This document shows positions 26,272-36,070 of a stretch of 64,000 nt of DNA, piece by piece. The stretch covers positions 62,001 through 126,000 of the forward strand of contig NZ_SDQC01000005.1 in the NCBI RefSeq assembly GCF_004153445.1, read 5' to 3'. The DNA comes from Allopusillimonas soli (lineage in GTDB: Bacteria; Pseudomonadota; Gammaproteobacteria; Burkholderiales; Burkholderiaceae_B). Below the pieces are notes generated by a model, which was given only the letters and a program-made list of their open reading frames with translations, was not told where the DNA came from and did no database searches. Positions within the stretch are counted from its first letter, which is position 1; every line of letters starts with the position of its first letter. Made by a program: the position numbers and the translations under genes.

Positions 26272-27723
26272 ATGAAAAACTGGTCCTACCGCATGGCGCC
26301 CCAACTATCGGGCGTCTTGCTTCTGTTCGCGCTCACGTTCCCGTCAAGGACTGCCATGGCTGTTTCTCCCGATGATGACATGTCTGCCAGGCTGCCCATC
26401 CATACCTCGCATTCATCCGCCGGCGCCTCAGCCGCCGCGCTGACGCACTTGACCGCAACATCAACCACAGCCGAGCCAGTCGAAGTCGACGAACTGGGAT
26501 TGCTGGCGCAACCCGCGCTGCTTCACCAAGCGATGGCAGCGGCTATTCACGCTGGCCATGCCGCTGGCATACGGGTGCTGTTACCTGTATATGAAAAGCG
26601 CCAAGACGCCGATCCCGCCATGCTTGCGTATGCACGTGCCATCGACGCGCGCCTGCGCAAGCAGCCCGGGCTCGCGGCTGCGTACTACAACGAGTCGCTA
26701 TACCATCAGCCAAGCGCGCATGGCATCCGGCTACAGTTGGCCGAGATATTGATTGAGGATCAAAAGAATAGTGAGGCGGCACATCAGCTGGCCCTGCTTC
26801 CTGCCGCCATGCTGCCGGAAACACTGCAACATCGTGTTGCCGGATACCAGTCATTGCTTGCCCGACGCAGTGCGTGGTCTCTGCAAACAGGCATCCGTAT
26901 CCTGAACGAGGAAAACATCAATAATGCACCCCGCCGGCGCACGGCGGGCAACTGGACTTTCGACGCGCCCGTACACGGCCGGGGACTTGCCTGGGACGCG
27001 GACGCCGCCAAGCTGTGGACACTGACTGGCGGGCGATTTCTATCAATGGATATCAGCGGCTGGGGTAAACACTACATCGGTCATAAACGCTACGACGATG
27101 CCATGCTACGGCTTGCTCCCGGGCTGGGCCATGCGGACATGGCGAACCAGCTGAGGCTGTTTCCATTCCTGGCCTACCGTCGTTTTGGTCAGCGGATCTA
27201 CTCACGCAATGCCGGCGTTCGTGTCCAATGGGATCATCACTGGGCGCCTCGCTTGAAAACCATGGCTGCCATGGAGGCGGGCCGCCAGATTCATCCCCGG
27301 CGCCGCTTCCTGGATCACCGAAGCCACCTGATCTCTGTTGCCGCGATTTACCATACTAACGCAGCACAATCTCTGCTGCTTGGCCTGGACACCTACCGCG
27401 AGTGGGATACACCAGACGTCGCCGATCGCTTTCATATGCATAGTCTACGCGTCGACTGGGCCAGGCAATGGCCCAACGGCATAGGGGCTCGCCTGCATTT
27501 CAATACAGGTCTGCGGACATACCGCGGGCCAACGCTATTGACCCATGACGACCGCAGGCGCGACCATATTCTTGGATCGGCGCTTTCCGTATGGCACCGA
27601 AAGATCGACATGGCTGGGTTCACACCAAGACTGACGCTCTCCCACCAGCGCATCCGCAGCAACAGCGCGCTGCACGATTGGCGTAAACGCCAGATTGCAG
27701 TCGAGCTTCAGCGTGCGTTCTGA
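26272..27723 (+). CDS. Slam-type surface lipoprotein assembly modifier (DUF560)
   Basis: The 483-residue protein has a signal peptide ending in AMA (residue 30), a helical TPR-like N-terminal domain (about 60-205, e.g. GIRLQLAEILIEDQKNSEAAH) and a C-terminal beta-barrel of alternating strands, ending in aromatic Phe (LQRAF). The junction motif with ENINNAPRR is characteristic of Slam proteins, which move TbpB, LbpB, HpuA and fHbp-like lipoproteins to the cell surface. Its position after a TbpB-like gene supports this role. The ATG at 26272 is chosen; a TTG at 26251 is in frame. No clear ribosome binding site is visible for either, and the gene is probably cotranscribed from the Fur promoter. 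Confidence 0.85.
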   Translation: MKNWSYRMAPQLSGVLLLFALTFPSRTAMAVSPDDDMSARLPIHTSHSSAGASAAALTHLTATSTTAEPVEVDELGLLAQPALLHQAMAAAIHAGHAAGIRVLLPVYEKRQDADPAMLAYARAIDARLRKQPGLAAAYYNESLYHQPSAHGIRLQLAEILIEDQKNSEAAHQLALLPAAMLPETLQHRVAGYQSLLARRSAWSLQTGIRILNEENINNAPRRRTAGNWTFDAPVHGRGLAWDADAAKLWTLTGGRFLSMDISGWGKHYIGHKRYDDAMLRLAPGLGHADMANQLRLFPFLAYRRFGQRIYSRNAGVRVQWDHHWAPRLKTMAAMEAGRQIHPRRRFLDHRSHLISVAAIYHTNAAQSLLLGLDTYREWDTPDVADRFHMHSLRVDWARQWPNGIGARLHFNTGLRTYRGPTLLTHDDRRRDHILGSALSVWHRKIDMAGFTPRLTLSHQRIRSNSALHDWRKRQIAVELQRAF

Positions 27724-27787
27724 ACGCTCACGCCATGCATGTCTGGCTTGGACATCTACGCACTTCACAGCACCCGACGTCGAATGC

Positions 27788-29608
27788 TTAGGCGCTTTCC
27801 CGCGCCATGCGCCGGCGCTCGTGCTCCTGCAGATAGCGCTTGCGCAAGCGAATGGACTTGGGCGTCACTTCGACAAGCTCGTCATCGCTGATGAACTCTA
27901 CCGCATACTCCAGCGTCAGCTGTATAGGCGTCACCAGATCGATATGCTCATCCTTGCCCGAAGCACGAACGTTGGTCAGCTTCTTTTCCTTGATCGGGTT
28001 CACCACCAGGTCATTGTCGCGACTGTGGATGCCTATGATCATGCCTTCATACAACGGATCCTGAGGGGAGACGAACATGCGCCCGCGCTCTTGCAGCTTC
28101 CATAGGGCGTAAGCGACGGCGGCGCCGTCGTCCTGGCTGATCAATACGCCGTTGCGTCGCTCGCCGACGCCGCCTTCCCGCATGGGGGCGTAATCGTCGA
28201 AAATATGGCTCATGAGGCCAGTTCCACGCGTCAGGGTAAGAAACTCGCTCTGAAAGCCGATCAAGCCGCGCGCCGGAATGCGATACTCCAGACGGGTGCG
28301 GCCTCGGCCATCAGGCTGCATGTCCTGCAGGTCACCCTTGCGGCGCCCCAGCTCTTCCATGACGCCGCCTTGGTGGCCGTCCTCGACATCGACGGTAAGC
28401 AGCTCATAGGGCTCGAGCCGCACGCCATTTTCTTCCTTGAAAACGACGCGCGGACGCGAAACGGCCAATTCGTATCCTTCGCGGCGCATGTTCTCGATGA
28501 GAATGGTCAGGTGCAGCTCACCCCGCCCGCTGACCTCGAAGACCGTATCGTCGTCCGTGTCCTTGACGCGCAAGGCGACATTGGACTTCAGCTCACGCTC
28601 GAGCCGGTCGCGCAACTGGCGGCTGGTGACGAACTTGCCTTCCCTTCCCGCCAATGGCGAGGTGTTGACCATGAAGTTCATGGTCAGCGTCGGCTCATCG
28701 ATGCGCAGCATGGGAAGCGGCTCGGGATTGGCCGGATCCATGACCGTGCAGCCAATGCCTACGTCCTCTATGCCATTGATAAGCACGATGTCGCCGGCCT
28801 GCGCCTCGTCCACCAGCACACGATCCAGGCCATGAAACTTGAGCACCTGATTGACACGCCCTTTAATGGGATCGCCTTCGGGACCGAATTTCACGATGAC
28901 GTCCTGGCCGGCGCGCATGCGACCGCGATTGATGCGGCCCACGCCGATCTTGCCGACATAGCTGCTGTAATCCAGCGAAATGATCTGCATCTGCAAAGGG
29001 CCGTCGGGATCGTCCTCGCGCTGCGGAACATGCTTGAGTATCGACTCGAACAGCGGACGCATATCACCTTCCCGGACATCGTCGGTGAGACCCGCATAGC
29101 CGGCCAGCCCCGATGCATATACCACCGGAAAGTCCAGTTGCTCTTCTGTTGCACCCAATTTGTCGAACAGATCGAATGTGGCGTTGATGACAAAATCGGG
29201 CCGCGCACCGGGACGGTCTATCTTGTTGACGACGACAATGGGCTTGAGGCCTAGCGCAAGTGCTTTCTTTGTCACAAAGCGCGTCTGCGGCATCGGCCCT
29301 TCCACCGCATCCACCAGCAAGACCACGCCGTCCACCATGGACAGCACACGCTCGACCTCGCCGCCGAAGTCGGCGTGCCCCGGTGTGTCCACAATATTGA
29401 TGTGGGTGCCTTCGTATTCGACGGCACAGTTCTTGGCGAGGATGGTAATGCCGCGTTCCTTTTCAATATCGCCGGAATCCATGACGCGTTCGGCAATCTG
29501 CTGATTGTCTCGGAAAGTACCCGATTGCCGCAGCAGTTGATCGACCAGCGTGGTCTTGCCATGGTCGACGTGGGCGATGATGGCTACATTACGCAAAGCG
29601 CGATTCAT
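27788..29608 (-). CDS. typA: ribosome-associated GTPase TypA/BipA
   Basis: A 606-residue translational GTPase with G1 [11 protein letters not shown]2/G3 ERGITI and [12 protein letters not shown]4 [11 protein letters not shown], then EF-G-like domains and the BipA-specific C-terminal domain. It binds ribosomes and helps 50S assembly and stress adaptation. Its ATG overlaps the truB stop codon, so it is the last gene of the rimP-nusA-infB-rbfA-truB-typA run. It converges on the Slam gene with a 64-bp gap. Confidence 0.97.
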   Translation of the reverse strand: MNRALRNVAIIAHVDHGKTTLVDQLLRQSGTFRDNQQIAERVMDSGDIEKERGITILAKNCAVEYEGTHINIVDTPGHADFGGEVERVLSMVDGVVLLVDAVEGPMPQTRFVTKKALALGLKPIVVVNKIDRPGARPDFVINATFDLFDKLGATEEQLDFPVVYASGLAGYAGLTDDVREGDMRPLFESILKHVPQREDDPDGPLQMQIISLDYSSYVGKIGVGRINRGRMRAGQDVIVKFGPEGDPIKGRVNQVLKFHGLDRVLVDEAQAGDIVLINGIEDVGIGCTVMDPANPEPLPMLRIDEPTLTMNFMVNTSPLAGREGKFVTSRQLRDRLERELKSNVALRVKDTDDDTVFEVSGRGELHLTILIENMRREGYELAVSRPRVVFKEENGVRLEPYELLTVDVEDGHQGGVMEELGRRKGDLQDMQPDGRGRTRLEYRIPARGLIGFQSEFLTLTRGTGLMSHIFDDYAPMREGGVGERRNGVLISQDDGAAVAYALWKLQERGRMFVSPQDPLYEGMIIGIHSRDNDLVVNPIKEKKLTNVRASGKDEHIDLVTPIQLTLEYAVEFISDDELVEVTPKSIRLRKRYLQEHERRRMARESA

Positions 29609-30366
29609 AATTGTTCCTTTCGTTGTTCAGTTGCCGACAGCAGGCCGGCGGGCAGGGCATCCAGCCCGACAAGGACGGACTGCGGGTTGGGCATGTCCTG
29701 CAGGGTTTCCAGTTCGATGGCATCCCGGATATCAAAAGGGCCGGCCTGCGTACGACGCAGCGCAGCCAGGTGTGCACGGCATCCGAGCGCGCGGCCGATG
29801 TCTTGCGCCAGGGTGCGAATATAAGTACCTTTGCTGCAATGGACGCGGATCTCCGCCATGCGTCCGTTGTCAAAGCAGCGCAGCAGTTCCAGGGCGTGTA
29901 TGGTGACGCGGCGAGGCGGGCGCTCAAGTTCGATGCCCTGGCGCGCATACTCGTACAGCGGCTTGCCGTCGCGCTTGAGCGCGGAATACATGGGAGGAAT
30001 CTGCTCGATCTCCCCCCGGAAGGCGGCCAGGGCCTGCTCCAGCTCCGCAGCATCCACACCGGTAAACTCGGGGCCGGCCTGCGCCACGACATGGCCTGTG
30101 CAATCGCCGCTATCGGTTTCTTCGCCAAACTGCAGCGTGGCAATATAGGTTTTGTCGGCGTTGAGCATGGCGCCGCAGATTTTGGTGGCGCGCCCCATGC
30201 AGCAGATCAGCAGCCCCGTGGCAAAAGGATCGAGCGTTCCCGTGTGCCCGGCCTTGCGCGCATCAAGCGTACGCTTGGCGCGCTGCAGCGCATGGTTGCT
30301 CGACAAGCCCGCGGGTTTGTCGAGCAACAGGACACCATCGAGCATCTGCCCGCGTCGGGAAGCCAT
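29605..30366 (-). CDS. truB: tRNA pseudouridine-55 synthase
   Basis: The 253-residue protein makes pseudouridine 55 in the T-loop of most tRNAs. The catalytic aspartate is Asp46 in [14 protein letters not shown], and the N-terminal [12 protein letters not shown] is typical. It is near the lower end of TruB length, suggesting a short C-terminal PUA region. It overlaps typA by 4 bp and follows rbfA by 33 bp. Confidence 0.95.
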   Translation of the reverse strand: MASRRGQMLDGVLLLDKPAGLSSNHALQRAKRTLDARKAGHTGTLDPFATGLLICCMGRATKICGAMLNADKTYIATLQFGEETDSGDCTGHVVAQAGPEFTGVDAAELEQALAAFRGEIEQIPPMYSALKRDGKPLYEYARQGIELERPPRRVTIHALELLRCFDNGRMAEIRVHCSKGTYIRTLAQDIGRALGCRAHLAALRRTQAGPFDIRDAIELETLQDMPNPQSVLVGLDALPAGLLSATEQRKEQL

Positions 30367-30399
30367 CGTTCTTGAAATCCTGGTAAAAAACGACAGCCC

Positions 30400-30807
30400 T
30401 CAGGGCTGTTCGTCCGGGTCCTCGGGTTCCGAGGGCGTGAAGACCTGGGCAGGCCGATTGGCCTGATCGATCAGTTGGGACAGCGCGATGCCACGGGCAA
30501 GCTGATCGTCGTGAACAAAACGCAGGGTGGGTACCGTATGAATGTGCAGCATCTTGAATAACAGCGAGTGCAGCCAGCCCGCCTTGTCGTTCAGGACGGA
30601 CGCCGCGGTCGCCGGTTCCGCGCCCATGACGGTGAAATACACCTTGGCATGGGCGTAGTCTGCGGAGAGATCGACGCCTGTGAGCGTGATAAGGCCCGCG
30701 CGGGCCACGTCAACCTCGCGCTGGATAAGACCGGCCAGATCCTTTTGAATCTGGTCGGCCAGCCGGGTATTGCGGCCAGGATTGGGTTTTGATTTGTGAC
30801 GGCCCAT
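30400..30807 (-). CDS. rbfA: 30S ribosome-binding factor A
   Basis: A 135-residue KH-like protein needed for 16S rRNA 5'-end maturation and cold growth. The N-terminal [18 protein letters not shown] and the central [12 protein letters not shown] match the family. It is located between infB and truB, the normal gene order, 5 bp after the infB stop. The C-terminal tail is acidic. Confidence 0.94.
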   Translation of the reverse strand: MGRHKSKPNPGRNTRLADQIQKDLAGLIQREVDVARAGLITLTGVDLSADYAHAKVYFTVMGAEPATAASVLNDKAGWLHSLLFKMLHIHTVPTLRFVHDDQLARGIALSQLIDQANRPAQVFTPSEPEDPDEQP

Positions 30808-30812
30808 AATGA

Positions 30813-33785
30813 TTACAGTGTGCGGGCGATTTCCCTGATTTCGAAGAACTCCAGCTGGTCGCCGATTTCGATATCATTGTTGCCCTTGAGCGTGATGCCG
30901 CAGTCAAAGCCCGATTTGACTTCCTTGACGTCATCCTTGAACCGGCGCAAAGAATCGAGCGAGCCCGTCCATTGCACAACATGGTTGCGCAGCAGCCGAA
31001 CCTGGGCATCGCGGCGCACAACGCCGTCGATAACCATGCAGCCCGCAATATTACCCACGCGCGACACATGGAACACCTCGCGGATCTCGGCCGTGCCGAT
31101 GACTTCTTCACGCTTCTCGGGCGCCAGCATGCCCGACAGGGCATTGCGAACATCATCCACGGCATCGTAAATGATGTTGTAGTAGCGCAAATCGATGCCA
31201 TTGCTATCGGCAAGCTTCTTGGCGCTTTGCTCGGCCCTGACATTGAAGCCGATCACCACGGCGTGCGAGGCAATCGCCAAGTTGACATCGCTTTCGGATA
31301 TACCGCCAACAGCGGCGTGCACAACCTGCACACGGACTTCGTCGGTAGACAGCTTGACCAACGACGCAACCAACGCTTCCTGCGACCCCTGCACATCTGT
31401 CTTGACAATAAGCGCCAGCGTTTGCACGCCTTCGCCTATGTTGTCGAACATGGATTCAAGCTTGGCCGCCTGTTGCTTGGCCAGCTTCACATCGCGGAAC
31501 TTGCCCTGCCTGAACAGTGCGATTTCGCGCGCCTTGCGCTCATCGGACATGGCAATGACCTCATCGCCTGCGGCTGGCACCTCGGTAAGACCCTGTATCT
31601 CGACGGGGATGGAAGGCCCTGCGCTCGACACCGGCTTGCTGTTCTCGTTGAGCATGGCGCGGACCCGGCCATAGCTGGCACCGGCCAGCAATGCATCGCC
31701 GCGTGACAGCGTACCGCTTTGAACCAGAACCGTCGCCACCGGACCGCGTCCCTTGTCCAGGCGCGCTTCGATCACGATGCCCTTGGCGGGTGCATCGACG
31801 GGAGCCTTGAGTTCGAGTATTTCCGCCTGCAGCAGCACATTCTCGAGCAGATCATCAACCCCCTGGCCTGTCTTGGCAGAAACACCGATGAAAGGCACAT
31901 CGCCGCCATATTCCTCTGGCACGACCTCTTCCGCAACGAGTTCTTGCTTGACGCGCTCGGGATTGGCTTCGGGCTTGTCGATCTTGGTAATGGCGACCAC
32001 CAGCGGCACGTTGGCGGCCTTGGCGTGGTGTATGGCTTCCTTGGTTTGGGGCATGACGCCGTCATCGGCAGCCACGACAAGAATGACAATGTCGGTGGCT
32101 TTGGTGCCACGGGCACGCATGGCCGTAAAGGCCTCGTGCCCCGGCGTGTCCAGGAAGGTCACCATGCCACGATCGGTCTTGACGTTGTAGGCACCGATAT
32201 GCTGCGTAATGCCGCCCGCTTCGCCCGATGCCACCTTGGTCCGGCGCACATAGTCGAGCAGAGAGGTCTTGCCATGGTCGACGTGGCCCATGACCGTGAC
32301 GACTGGCGCACGCGGAAGGGCCTCGGCCTCGGAAGCCTCAACAGTGTCCAGAAAGGCCTCGGGATCGTCCAGCTTGGCGGCGATGGCGGTGTGTCCCAGT
32401 TCCTCGACCACTATCATGGCCGTTTCCTGATCCAGCACCTGGTTGATGGTAACCATCTGCCCCAGCTTCATGAGATGCTTGATGACCTCGGACGCCTTGA
32501 TGGACATCTTGTGCGCCAGGTCTGCCACCGTGATGGTCTCGGGCACATGCACTTCGCGCGCAATGAATTCAACGGGTTGGACTTCCTTGCGTTCCGGCTG
32601 CGCATTGCGCCCGCGTCCGCGGGCCCCCTTGCCGCCCTTGCCCGCCTTGCCGCCGGCGCGCCAGCCTTCACGGCCAGGCGCGGAGGGCGCATTCTCGTTG
32701 CGGGCAGCCGGTTTCTTGCGGCCGCCGTCGTCCGACCAGGAGGAAGAAACCTCGGTCGCCTTGATAACTTTCTTGACGTCCCCAGCCTTGGCATCCTTCT
32801 TCCCCTTCGCGCCGGCTGGCTTGTGCAGCGTACCGGAAATACCCTGCGCTTCCGGTTCCGGCGCTTTGAGGACCTTGCGGGGGCGATGCAGCATGGCCCT
32901 CAGCGCAGCCGCCTCGGCTTCGGCCGCTCGGCGGGCGCGTTCGCGCTCGGAGTCTGCGGCAGAGGTATCGGCTCCGCGGCGGGCAGCGGGCTTGCTTTTC
33001 GGGGCCGCCGGCGCAGTTTCTTCCGGTTCGGCCGGCTTCACGGCTTCGGTCTGCTCGGGCGCTTCGGGCGCTTCGGGCGCGGCGGTGGCTTGCGCTTCCT
33101 GGGCCGGCTCTTCGGATTCCTGGGAAACAGCCTGCTCCGCCGCTGGCGCATCTTCGACGGGCTCGGACGGCACATCGGATTCAGCAGCGGGTTGATCAGC
33201 ATCGACCACCTGTGGCTGCGTTTCTTCGTCCCGCACCGGCTCGGCCTTGGCTACCGTCGCCTCGGGTTCTGGGGAGGATTCGGCTGCGGGCGGCGTCGCG
33301 TCGTGGTGCTGCGGTTCAGCAGCAGTTTCCGCTGGCTGCGGCTGCGCCGGTTCGGCTACAACGGCAGGCTCGGCCACCGGTTGTGCAGGCACGGCGGATT
33401 CAACCGCGTCTGCCTGGGCCGCGACAGCATCCGCGTCAGCCGCCGCAGCTGCCTCTGCCTCCGCCCTGGCTTCAGCCGCCAGTTCCGCTGGATCCCGCTT
33501 GACAAAAACGCGCTTCTTGCGCACCTCTACCTGTATCGTGCGGGAACGTCCGGATCCGTCGGCCTGCCGGATCTCGGAGGTTTGCCGGCGGGTCAGCGTG
33601 ATTTTCTTGCCCTCGGATCCGCCGTGGGCACGGCGCAACGAATCCAGTAGTTTCGCCTTGTCCGCGTCGGTGACGACATCTTCGACCGACTTGAGGTCAA
33701 CGCCCGCGCCACGCAGCTGCTCCAGCAGTACGTTGGCAGGCATTTTCAGTTCGACGGCGAACTGGGCGACGGTGTTACTCGGCAT
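30813..33785 (-). CDS. infB: translation initiation factor IF-2
   Basis: The 990-residue protein is the large bacterial IF-2. It has an IF2_N domain at the start, then a long Ala/Glu/Pro/Gln-rich low-complexity linker (roughly 120-390), a second N-domain near 420-470, the G domain from about 490 ([43 protein letters not shown]) and the fMet-tRNA-binding C-terminus. It positions initiator tRNA on the 30S subunit. It is between nusA and rbfA. Confidence 0.97.
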   Translation of the reverse strand: MPSNTVAQFAVELKMPANVLLEQLRGAGVDLKSVEDVVTDADKAKLLDSLRRAHGGSEGKKITLTRRQTSEIRQADGSGRSRTIQVEVRKKRVFVKRDPAELAAEARAEAEAAAAADADAVAAQADAVESAVPAQPVAEPAVVAEPAQPQPAETAAEPQHHDATPPAAESSPEPEATVAKAEPVRDEETQPQVVDADQPAAESDVPSEPVEDAPAAEQAVSQESEEPAQEAQATAAPEAPEAPEQTEAVKPAEPEETAPAAPKSKPAARRGADTSAADSERERARRAAEAEAAALRAMLHRPRKVLKAPEPEAQGISGTLHKPAGAKGKKDAKAGDVKKVIKATEVSSSWSDDGGRKKPAARNENAPSAPGREGWRAGGKAGKGGKGARGRGRNAQPERKEVQPVEFIAREVHVPETITVADLAHKMSIKASEVIKHLMKLGQMVTINQVLDQETAMIVVEELGHTAIAAKLDDPEAFLDTVEASEAEALPRAPVVTVMGHVDHGKTSLLDYVRRTKVASGEAGGITQHIGAYNVKTDRGMVTFLDTPGHEAFTAMRARGTKATDIVILVVAADDGVMPQTKEAIHHAKAANVPLVVAITKIDKPEANPERVKQELVAEEVVPEEYGGDVPFIGVSAKTGQGVDDLLENVLLQAEILELKAPVDAPAKGIVIEARLDKGRGPVATVLVQSGTLSRGDALLAGASYGRVRAMLNENSKPVSSAGPSIPVEIQGLTEVPAAGDEVIAMSDERKAREIALFRQGKFRDVKLAKQQAAKLESMFDNIGEGVQTLALIVKTDVQGSQEALVASLVKLSTDEVRVQVVHAAVGGISESDVNLAIASHAVVIGFNVRAEQSAKKLADSNGIDLRYYNIIYDAVDDVRNALSGMLAPEKREEVIGTAEIREVFHVSRVGNIAGCMVIDGVVRRDAQVRLLRNHVVQWTGSLDSLRRFKDDVKEVKSGFDCGITLKGNNDIEIGDQLEFFEIREIARTL

Positions 33786-33846
33786 TCGATTCTCTCTTGC
33801 TTTCTCAGCTACTTTTCAATAAACACTGACTCATATATGCATATGG

Positions 33847-35331
33847 TCAGGCCTCGTCGTCAAACCAATGTGCCCGGGCGCGCATGATCATTTCGCTGGC
33901 CGCCTCGCTGGGCAAGCCTGTCATCTCGGACAACTCGTCGGTGGCCAGCTCGGCCAGATCATCCAACGTCAGCACCTGGTTCTCGGCCAGGCGGGCAATG
34001 ATTTCCGGCGTGATGCCCTCGACCTCGCGCAGGTCCTGCGCCACCGTCTGGGCCACTTCCTCGTGTGCGATGGCCTCGGTGAGCAGGGCATTGCGGGCGC
34101 GAGTGCGCAACTCGTTGATGGTGTCCTCGTCGAAGGCTTCGATCTCGAGCAATTCCTGCATGGGCACGTAGGCAATTTCCTCAAGCCCGGTAAATCCTTC
34201 ATCGATCAGGATGTCGGCAACCTCTTCGTCAACGTCAAGCTTGCTGATGAAGGTCTGACGCACTGCGCTGCGCTCCTCTTCCTGGCGATTCTGGCTTTCT
34301 TCCGGGGTCATGATGTTGATCTGCCAGCCGGTGAGCTCGGAGGCAAGCCGTACGTTCTGCCCGCGTGCGCCAATGGCTTTGGGCAGGTTCTCGGCGTCGA
34401 CCACGACATCCATGGCATGCTTGTCCTCGTCGACCACAATGGATTCGACATTGGCTGGCGCCAGCGCGCCGATGACGAACTCGGCCGGGTCCTCAGCCCA
34501 CAGGACGATATCGACCTGCTCGCCGCCCAGCTCGTTGCGCACCGCCGTCACGCGCGAGCCCCGCATACCCACGCAAGTGCCGATGGGGTCTATGCGCTTG
34601 TCGTAGGCGATGACCGCGATCTTGGCGCGCACACCCGGGTCGCGGGCCGCCGCCTTGATCTCCAGCAGCCCCTGCTCGATCTCGGGGACTTCATTCTCGA
34701 ACAGCTGGCGGATGAACTCCGGCGCAGTGCGAGACAGAAAAACCTGCTGGCCGCGCGCGGCATGATCCACCTTGAGCACCCAGGCGCGCACCCGATCGCC
34801 TACACGTATGTTTTCCTTGGGAATCATTTCGCTGCGCGGCAGGCGCGCTTCGATCTTACCCGTTTCGATGATGGCATCGCCCTTGTCCATGCGCTTGACA
34901 CTGCCAGACACAATGGTTTCGCCGCGCTCGAGGAAATCGTTCAGCACCTGCTCGCGCTCGGCGTCGCGAATCTTCTGGAGAATGGCCTGCTTGGCGGCCT
35001 GCGCACCGATACGGCCGAATTCTTCGGGTTCAAGCGGCTCTTCGATGTACTCGCCCACCTCGATGCCGGGCACGATCTCCTGGGCGTCGGAATACAGCTC
35101 CTGTTGATCCGGTTCCTGCAGGCCCGCGTCATCGGGCACCACCAGCCAGCGGCGGTAGCCTTCATGCTCGCCGGTGTCGCGATCGATAGTCACGCGGATA
35201 TCCGCCTCTTCCTTGAAGCGCTTTTTCATTGCAGACGCCAGAGCGCTCTCGAGCGCGCCAAACACGACTTCGCGTTCTACATTTTTCTCACGCGCTAAGG
35301 CGTCAACCAGCAAAAGAATTTCGCGACTCAT
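33847..35331 (-). CDS. nusA: transcription termination/antitermination protein NusA
   Basis: The 494-residue protein has the N-terminal RNA-polymerase-binding domain, an S1 domain (about 135-200, [17 protein letters not shown]), KH1/KH2 domains ([20 protein letters not shown] and [18 protein letters not shown]) and two C-terminal acidic repeats. It controls pausing, termination and antitermination. rimP overlaps its start by 4 bp. NusA autoregulates this operon in E. coli, which bears on the terminator found in the rimP leader. Confidence 0.97.
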   Translation of the reverse strand: MSREILLLVDALAREKNVEREVVFGALESALASAMKKRFKEEADIRVTIDRDTGEHEGYRRWLVVPDDAGLQEPDQQELYSDAQEIVPGIEVGEYIEEPLEPEEFGRIGAQAAKQAILQKIRDAEREQVLNDFLERGETIVSGSVKRMDKGDAIIETGKIEARLPRSEMIPKENIRVGDRVRAWVLKVDHAARGQQVFLSRTAPEFIRQLFENEVPEIEQGLLEIKAAARDPGVRAKIAVIAYDKRIDPIGTCVGMRGSRVTAVRNELGGEQVDIVLWAEDPAEFVIGALAPANVESIVVDEDKHAMDVVVDAENLPKAIGARGQNVRLASELTGWQINIMTPEESQNRQEEERSAVRQTFISKLDVDEEVADILIDEGFTGLEEIAYVPMQELLEIEAFDEDTINELRTRARNALLTEAIAHEEVAQTVAQDLREVEGITPEIIARLAENQVLTLDDLAELATDELSEMTGLPSEAASEMIMRARAHWFDDEA

Positions 35332-35810
35332 CGCTTTTTACCCTTGAAATCGAGAATGGGATCCAGTTTGGCACGTTCGACGTCATCGAAAGTGAAATCA
35401 AGCACCTGGCCATCACCATCGTGCTGTTCGAGCTCCAGCGCGAACGCCGCTGGCGCCGACGCGCCGGCATCGGCGGGCGCGCGCAGAGTACCCACGAACA
35501 CCTTGCGGTTGCCGACTGCGGTGCGCAGCCTGACTTCCACGCGCTGGCCCGAGAAACGCGTGAAATCGGCCACGCGCTTCAAAGGCCTGTCGGTGCCGGG
35601 AGAGCCTACTTCAAGACGCTTGTAATCAATGTCTTCAACCTCGAACACCCGCGACAGCTGCCGGGATACCTGCTCGCAGTCTTCGATGCGCACACCTTCC
35701 GGCCGATCGATCGTGACGCGCAGCAACCCCATGGGCGCACGCTCGACATCGACCAGCTCGATGTCCGAACCCGACAGTGCCTGTTGAGTCAAAGCAAAGA
35801 TATCCGCCAT
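35328..35810 (-). CDS. rimP: ribosome maturation factor RimP
   Basis: A 160-residue two-domain protein for 30S assembly. The N-terminal [23 protein letters not shown] and [20 protein letters not shown] match RimP. The frame is open to 35894, but the upstream codons cross a terminator hairpin, and the family N-terminus fixes 35810. GGAA lies just before the ATG, directly against the U-run of the hairpin at 35818-35847. It is the first gene of the rimP-typA run. Confidence 0.94.
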   Translation of the reverse strand: MADIFALTQQALSGSDIELVDVERAPMGLLRVTIDRPEGVRIEDCEQVSRQLSRVFEVEDIDYKRLEVGSPGTDRPLKRVADFTRFSGQRVEVRLRTAVGNRKVFVGTLRAPADAGASAPAAFALELEQHDGDGQVLDFTFDDVERAKLDPILDFKGKKR

Positions 35811-35817
35811 AAATTCC

Positions 35818-35847
35818 AAAAAAAAATGGGCTGTACGCCCCAGCCCA
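35818..35847 (-). terminator. intrinsic terminator/attenuator in the rimP leader
   Basis: On the minus strand TGGGCTG and CAGCCCA form a perfect 7-bp stem with a 7-nt loop (GGGCGTA), followed at once by nine T residues. The run ends seven bases before the rimP start codon and abuts its ribosome binding site. It has the full form of an intrinsic terminator, and the last upstream gene (rluB) ends more than 220 bp away, so it sits inside the probable operon leader. Confidence 0.75.
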
Positions 35848-35995
35848 CTGATATTGCACCTGCGGTTCGAGGCCTGGCACCAAGCGCATGCCATGCATGC
35901 GCGGCCGCCAACCCCTACCAGGAAGCATTCGATAATGTGCCGCTACCATCGCAAATGACCATGGTCAAAAAAACAATGGAGCTGTAAAGCCGTCC

Positions 35996-36004
35996 ATTCT
36001 AACA
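35996..36004 (-). promoter_or_regulatory. possible extended -10 promoter of the rimP operon
   Basis: On the minus strand the stretch reads TGTTAGAAT, an extended -10 (TGn then TAGAAT), in an AT-rich patch 185 bp before rimP. There is no good -35. Transcription from here would make a leader of about 180 nt that includes the terminator at 35818-35847. Confidence 0.4.
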
Positions 36005-36070
36005 GAAATTTGGAAAATTTCCTGTGATGTCCGGACTTTACAGGTAAAAAGCAACACTGGCCGCCTGCCT

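Noticed and set aside
31719-33650. Plus-strand open frame of 643 codons opposite infB
   Set aside because: Antisense shadow of the IF-2 gene; no recognisable domain and composition follows the complementary codons.
33868-35298. Plus-strand open frame of 476 codons opposite nusA
   Set aside because: Antisense of NusA, whose S1 and KH motifs are clear on the minus strand.
35864-35870. GGTTCGA T-loop-like heptamer upstream of rimP, considered as a metY-type tRNA remnant
   Set aside because: The flanking bases cannot form a T-stem and no anticodon or D-arm is found on either strand.
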